A DNA stretch of 7,882 nucleotides from an uncultured Oscillibacter sp. GTDB taxonomy: Bacteria; Bacillota; Clostridia; Oscillospirales; Oscillospiraceae. The notes below the pieces were generated by a model that was given only the letters and a program-made list of their open reading frames with translations, made no database searches and was not told where the DNA came from. The stretch spans positions 1 to 7,882 of the forward strand of contig CAJOFP010000133.1 of assembly GCA_905233795.1 (NCBI GenBank). The letters run 5' to 3'. Within the stretch, counting starts at the first letter, position 1; the number at the start of each line of letters is the position of its first letter. Below are positions 4,861 to 7,882 of this stretch, in pieces. Made by a program: the position numbers and the translations under genes.

Positions 4861-5809
4861 CCGCGTTCAGCCATCCGGCGAGCGGGAAGAACATCAAAAT
4901 TACGCAAATCATCGTGGCGGCGGTCTTGACTTTGCCCGACCATCCGGCGGCGATAACGCGGCCTTTCTCCGCCGCGATCATACGCAGTCCGCTGACCGCG
5001 AACTCCCGACAGATTACAATCGCCAACGCCCAGCCCGGCATAAGTCCCGTCTCCACAAACCAGAGCATGGCCGCCGTGACCAGCATTTTGTCCGCCAACG
5101 GATCGGCGAATTTACCAAAATCCGTGATTAATTTATACTTCCGGGCAATCGCGCCGTCGAACCAGTCCGTCAGAGCCGCCAGTAAAAACACAAACAGCGC
5201 GACATAACGCGAACCGGGAAAGCCCCAGTATAAAAGACCCAGAAAGACGGGGATTAAAATAATTCTCAATAAAGTCAACTGATTGGGCAGATTCATCCGG
5301 GCGACAGGCCCCATCCATTTGGGCAGATTAATCTTTTCCGGCAGGTCTAAATTGCGCAATCTGATAAACGCCGGGCCGATTTTGCTGGGTAACATGCCGA
5401 TTTTTTCTAAAATCCCGCTGAAAAATCCGACGATTTTATTTTTCCGCGCCGCGTGACGCGCCTCACGTTCCGCGTCCGCTTCCTCATCGTCGAAATCCTC
5501 ATCAGGATTCAATTCCGCGTCCATATCCGATTCAAAACCCGCGTTTAAATCCGCCGTGTCCGTCTGAAAATCTTTTACATCCGTTTCAAAACCCGCGTTT
5601 AAATCCGGGTCCGATTCAAAATCTTTTAAATCTTTAAAATCTTTATCCGCCTGAAAATCCGTCTTGAAATCCGCTTTAAAATCATCGAAATCCGCCGTGA
5701 AATCCGTCTGATTTTCCGTTTGATTTTTTGTCCGCTCCGCGTTCGGCTCCACCGGCTCTAAATCAATAATTTCATCATCTTCCCGCCGATTCAAATCCCG
5801 GTCGTCCAT
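4781..5809 (-). CDS. pgsA: CDP-diacylglycerol-glycerol-3-phosphate 3-phosphatidyltransferase, extended N-terminus and replaced C-terminus
   Basis: This membrane enzyme makes phosphatidylglycerol phosphate from CDP-diacylglycerol and glycerol 3-phosphate. The core starts near MNLPNQLTLLR (172) and has the complete CDP-alcohol phosphotransferase motif DxxDGxxARx8GxxxDxxxD: D215, D218, G219, A222, R223, G232, D236 and D240. Two oddities stand out. First, 171 extra residues precede the core; most are acidic and low-complexity (DFxAD-type and DLNAGFE repeats). The perfect AGGAGG before ATG 5809 argues that the extension is translated. Second, after about residue 316 (PLAGWLNA) the frame enters the antisense of the vanZ fragment, so the last transmembrane helix of ordinary PgsA (about 30-35 residues) is replaced by 26 unrelated polar residues. 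Activity is uncertain; another copy could exist elsewhere. It is 17 nt downstream of rimO and probably cotranscribed. Confidence 0.88.
   Translation of the reverse strand: MDDRDLNRREDDEIIDLEPVEPNAERTKNQTENQTDFTADFDDFKADFKTDFQADKDFKDLKDFESDPDLNAGFETDVKDFQTDTADLNAGFESDMDAELNPDEDFDDEEADAEREARHAARKNKIVGFFSGILEKIGMLPSKIGPAFIRLRNLDLPEKINLPKWMGPVARMNLPNQLTLLRIILIPVFLGLLYWGFPGSRYVALFVFLLAALTDWFDGAIARKYKLITDFGKFADPLADKMLVTAAMLWFVETGLMPGWALAIVICREFAVSGLRMIAAEKGRVIAAGWSGKVKTAATMICVILMFFPLAGWLNAVCFAGLSERAKINAIHKRTRNIMTRL
5531..5607 (-). repeat. Direct repeat inside the acidic PgsA extension
   Basis: Positions 5531-5553 and 5585-5607 are identical over 23 bp, with a 54-bp (18-codon) offset, so they preserve frame. 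They encode the two DLNAGFE copies at protein residues 69-75 and 87-93. This suggests growth of the extension by in-frame slippage or duplication. Confidence 0.85.
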
Positions 5810-5816
5810 AATTCAT

Positions 5817-5822
5817 CCTCCT
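5817..5822 (-). promoter_or_regulatory. pgsA ribosome binding site (AGGAGG)
   Basis: A perfect AGGAGG lies 7 nt before the ATG at 5809, in the 17-nt gap after rimO. It decides in favour of the long form of PgsA over an internal start at Met172, which has no comparable site at good spacing. Confidence 0.85.
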
Positions 5823-5826
5823 GTTT

Positions 5827-7203
5827 TTATATTTTTACTCCAATTAATTCCCCGTCCTCAACGCCTGTTAATTTTATATTTACAAAACTTCCCGGCGCGA
5901 TTTTATTATTATTTATATTATTATATTTAAATTTTATTACGCCGTCAATCTCCGGCGATTCCGAATAGCTCCGGCCATAATATAAGCCGGTTTGATTCTC
6001 AAATCCCTCGCATAAAATCTCGCGTTCCGTCCCCAATACGCTCCTGTGATACGCGTCCATTATACCCGATTGCAAATCCATAATCAAGTCGGCGCGGCGT
6101 CCGGCTTCCGTCTCGTCTACATGCTCCATTTCCGCCGCCGGCGTCCCGTCCTCCGGCGAAAACGGGAACACCCCCACGCGTTCTATTTTCATATCGCGTA
6201 AAAATTCGCACAGTTCCTCAAATTCCCGTTCGCCCTCTCCCGGTAATCCCGTGATAATACTGGTACGCAATACCAGACCCGGTATTTTTTCGCGCAATTT
6301 ATTTATTATTTTAATTAAACTCTCTTTCCGATCCCGTCGGCGCATTAATTTTAAAATATTATTATTACAATGCTGTATCGGCATATCTAAATATTTTAAT
6401 ATTTTATCCTCACACGCGATAATATTTATTAAATCATCCGTAATATCCGACGGATATAGATAATGCAATCTGATCCATTTAAAATCAAGTTTACATAATT
6501 CGCGCAATAAATCCGCCAATTTTCTTTTTTTATATAAATCTATCCCATATCGCGTAATATCCTGCGCGATGACAATCAATTCTTTCACGCCCGCGTCCGA
6601 CAGTTCCGCCGCTTCTTTTAATATATCCTCCGTTTCGCGGCTCCGATAGCGTCCGCGCAGTTCCGGGATTACACAATACGCGCATTTATTATCGCACCCC
6701 TCCGCGATTCTTAAATAGGCGTACCAAGGCGGCGTCGATAAAATTCTTTGCGCGCTTTGATTATATAAATTTATATCCCCTAACATGCAGGGCCGATTTA
6801 CATCTTTACTATTTTTATTATTATTATTTTTATTTAAATCTAAATCCAATACCTGACTTACAACATCCGCGATTTTATCATAATCGCCCGTGCCGATTAT
6901 CCCATCGACTTCCGGCATTTCTTTTAATATTTCCTGTTTATATCTCTGCGCCATACAGCCCGTGACGATAATCTTTTTCACTAATCCCGCTTTTTTCAAT
7001 TCCGCGATTTCCAAAATATTCTCAATCGCCTCTTCACAGGCCGCCGTCAGAAATCCACAGGTATTAATTACCACTATATCCGCGCCCTCCGGCTGTTCGA
7101 CCTGTATTTCATATCCGGCGTCAATCACATTCGCCATCATCTGTTCACAGTTCACCCGGTTTTTCGCGCATCCAAGAGAGATAAAATAAATCTTATACGC
7201 CAA
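5827..7203 (-). CDS. rimO: Ribosomal protein S12 methylthiotransferase RimO
   Basis: This radical-SAM enzyme adds a methylthio group to an aspartate of ribosomal protein S12. The 458-aa protein has the methylthiotransferase domain with cluster cysteines C12 (SLGCAKN), C49 (NTCGF) and C83 (TGCMAQ). The radical-SAM motif is CDNKCAYC (C170, C174, C177), followed by VIPELRGRYRSR, which is characteristic of RimO rather than MiaB. A C-terminal TRAM domain covers about 390-458. Two Asn/Lys-rich inserts, 123-136 and 424-435, are encoded by nearly pure A/T DNA and make the protein slightly longer than usual. The start codon is TTG at 7203; MAYKIYFISLGCAKN fits the family N-terminus, and GCGGGGCGA upstream is a weak ribosome site. 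It lies 39 nt after recX and 17 nt before pgsA, consistent with an operon. Confidence 0.95.
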   Translation of the reverse strand: MAYKIYFISLGCAKNRVNCEQMMANVIDAGYEIQVEQPEGADIVVINTCGFLTAACEEAIENILEIAELKKAGLVKKIIVTGCMAQRYKQEILKEMPEVDGIIGTGDYDKIADVVSQVLDLDLNKNNNNKNSKDVNRPCMLGDINLYNQSAQRILSTPPWYAYLRIAEGCDNKCAYCVIPELRGRYRSRETEDILKEAAELSDAGVKELIVIAQDITRYGIDLYKKRKLADLLRELCKLDFKWIRLHYLYPSDITDDLINIIACEDKILKYLDMPIQHCNNNILKLMRRRDRKESLIKIINKLREKIPGLVLRTSIITGLPGEGEREFEELCEFLRDMKIERVGVFPFSPEDGTPAAEMEHVDETEAGRRADLIMDLQSGIMDAYHRSVLGTEREILCEGFENQTGLYYGRSYSESPEIDGVIKFKYNNINNNKIAPGSFVNIKLTGVEDGELIGVKI

Positions 7204-7242
7204 ACAATCGCCCCGCTTATATTTATATTATTTTATATATTT

Positions 7243-7860
7243 TCACTCTTCCTCAAATCTTGACCACGCGGCTTTAATATCCTCCCAAGAGAAACCGCGC
7301 CGCAATAAACCGGCTGTCAGACGCCGTTTTTCTTTTTCGTCCAAGTCATTCGCCTTTACGCCGCGTGACTTGCGTATTAAATACGCGTCGATTTGCGCCG
7401 CGTCGGGGGGCAGTTCCGACAAAATATCATCCCACAGATTTTTATCGACGCCCTTTTCGTACAGTTTAGCGCGAATCCGGGCGGGGCCGTAACCCTTTTC
7501 GACGCAACGCGCCGCCAACGCTTTGGCGTATGCTATATCATCCAGCGCGCCGATTGATTCCAGCCAGTTTACAATACTTTCCGTTTCCGATTCCGGCGCG
7601 CCTTTTTCTTTTAATTTTCTTTCCAGTCCGCGCTTGGACATCGCCTGACGGCTGAGCATTTCAGCGGCTTTGGCTTTCCAGTTCGACACATCCGCCGCGC
7701 CGCGCAGTTTATTCAAATCCGCTTCGCTCAAATCATCGCCGACATGAAACGAAAATTTTAATAATTCCTGTTCCGTGATTTTAATACAGCTTTTATCTTC
7801 CAGAAAAATTAAAAATCTGTTTTTCTTATGCTTTGACGGTTCAATTCGATCTATTTTCAT
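7243..7860 (-). CDS. recX: Regulatory protein RecX
   Basis: RecX binds RecA filaments and modulates recombination and the SOS response. The 205-aa protein shows the family's repeated three-helix pattern: AAEMLSRQAMSKRGLERKLKEKG (about 66-88, here broken at LSRQAMSKRG), then IVNWLESIGALDDIAYAKA (about 95-113), GYGPARIRAKLYEKGV (about 122-137), and a final module ending LLRRGFSWEDIKAAW (about 185-199). Length is normal for Bacillota RecX. The ATG at 7860 is preceded by GGAGA about 11 nt upstream, a rather long spacing. It is the first minus-strand gene at the right edge; its promoter, and possibly recA, would lie outside the window. In many Bacillota rimO, pgsA, recA and recX are neighbours, so the grouping is expected although the order recX-rimO-pgsA differs. 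Confidence 0.88.
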   Translation of the reverse strand: MKIDRIEPSKHKKNRFLIFLEDKSCIKITEQELLKFSFHVGDDLSEADLNKLRGAADVSNWKAKAAEMLSRQAMSKRGLERKLKEKGAPESETESIVNWLESIGALDDIAYAKALAARCVEKGYGPARIRAKLYEKGVDKNLWDDILSELPPDAAQIDAYLIRKSRGVKANDLDEKEKRRLTAGLLRRGFSWEDIKAAWSRFEEE

Positions 7861-7882
7861 AATATATTAAATCTCCGCGTTT

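Noticed and set aside
4861..5207. Chimeric 151-residue frame continuing the second VanZ copy
   Set aside because: Everything after about 4860 is antisense to pgsA, and its composition does not resemble a membrane protein of the family.

Overview
The window looks like the replication-origin region of a Bacillota (Firmicutes) chromosome. DnaA and DnaN resemble clostridial, possibly Oscillospirales-type, proteins; that placement rests on remembered family resemblance and is tentative. Coding DNA is of medium GC, but leaders, intergenic gaps and some protein loops are long tracts of almost pure A/T.

Layout. Positions 1-979 (minus) hold the 5' part of dnaN, cut by the window edge. Positions 980-1616 contain no gene and are the probable oriC: an AT-rich stretch beside dnaN, five TAG triplets that match DnaA-trios, a short GC-rich spacer, then about 17 DnaA boxes of the form TGTGGAAAA (TTTTCCACA on the minus strand), mostly 11 bp apart, then repeat-rich DNA. 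dnaA follows at 1617-2954 (minus, TTG start), with a near-consensus sigma-A-type promoter at 3146-3174. A terminator near 3229-3271 closes a ZIP metal-transporter gene (3308-4090, minus). From 4250 a VanZ-family membrane protein gene lies on the plus strand behind its own strong promoter. The 5' part of a second vanZ-like copy (4752 to about 4860) runs tail-to-tail into the 3' end of pgsA. The right end is a minus-strand group recX, rimO, pgsA, whose coding order is 7860 to 4781.

How it fits together. DnaA binds the box array between dnaA and dnaN, presumably loads onto the trios and opens the AT-rich DNA toward dnaN; DnaN is the sliding clamp used by the resulting forks. recX (RecA modulator), rimO (ribosomal protein S12 modification) and pgsA (phosphatidylglycerophosphate synthase) are housekeeping genes usually found near one another in Bacillota.

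Unusual points. The origin has a dense, phased array with trios and no boxes upstream of dnaA. pgsA has a roughly 170-residue acidic repetitive N-terminal extension, and its C-terminus has been lost and replaced by antisense vanZ sequence. Most genes to the right of the origin point toward it (head-on to a rightward fork), and rpmH, the common upstream neighbour of dnaA, is absent. Together these suggest past rearrangement (or misassembly) between about 3.2 and 4.9 kb. I saw no CRISPR array, transposase, tRNA or rRNA.
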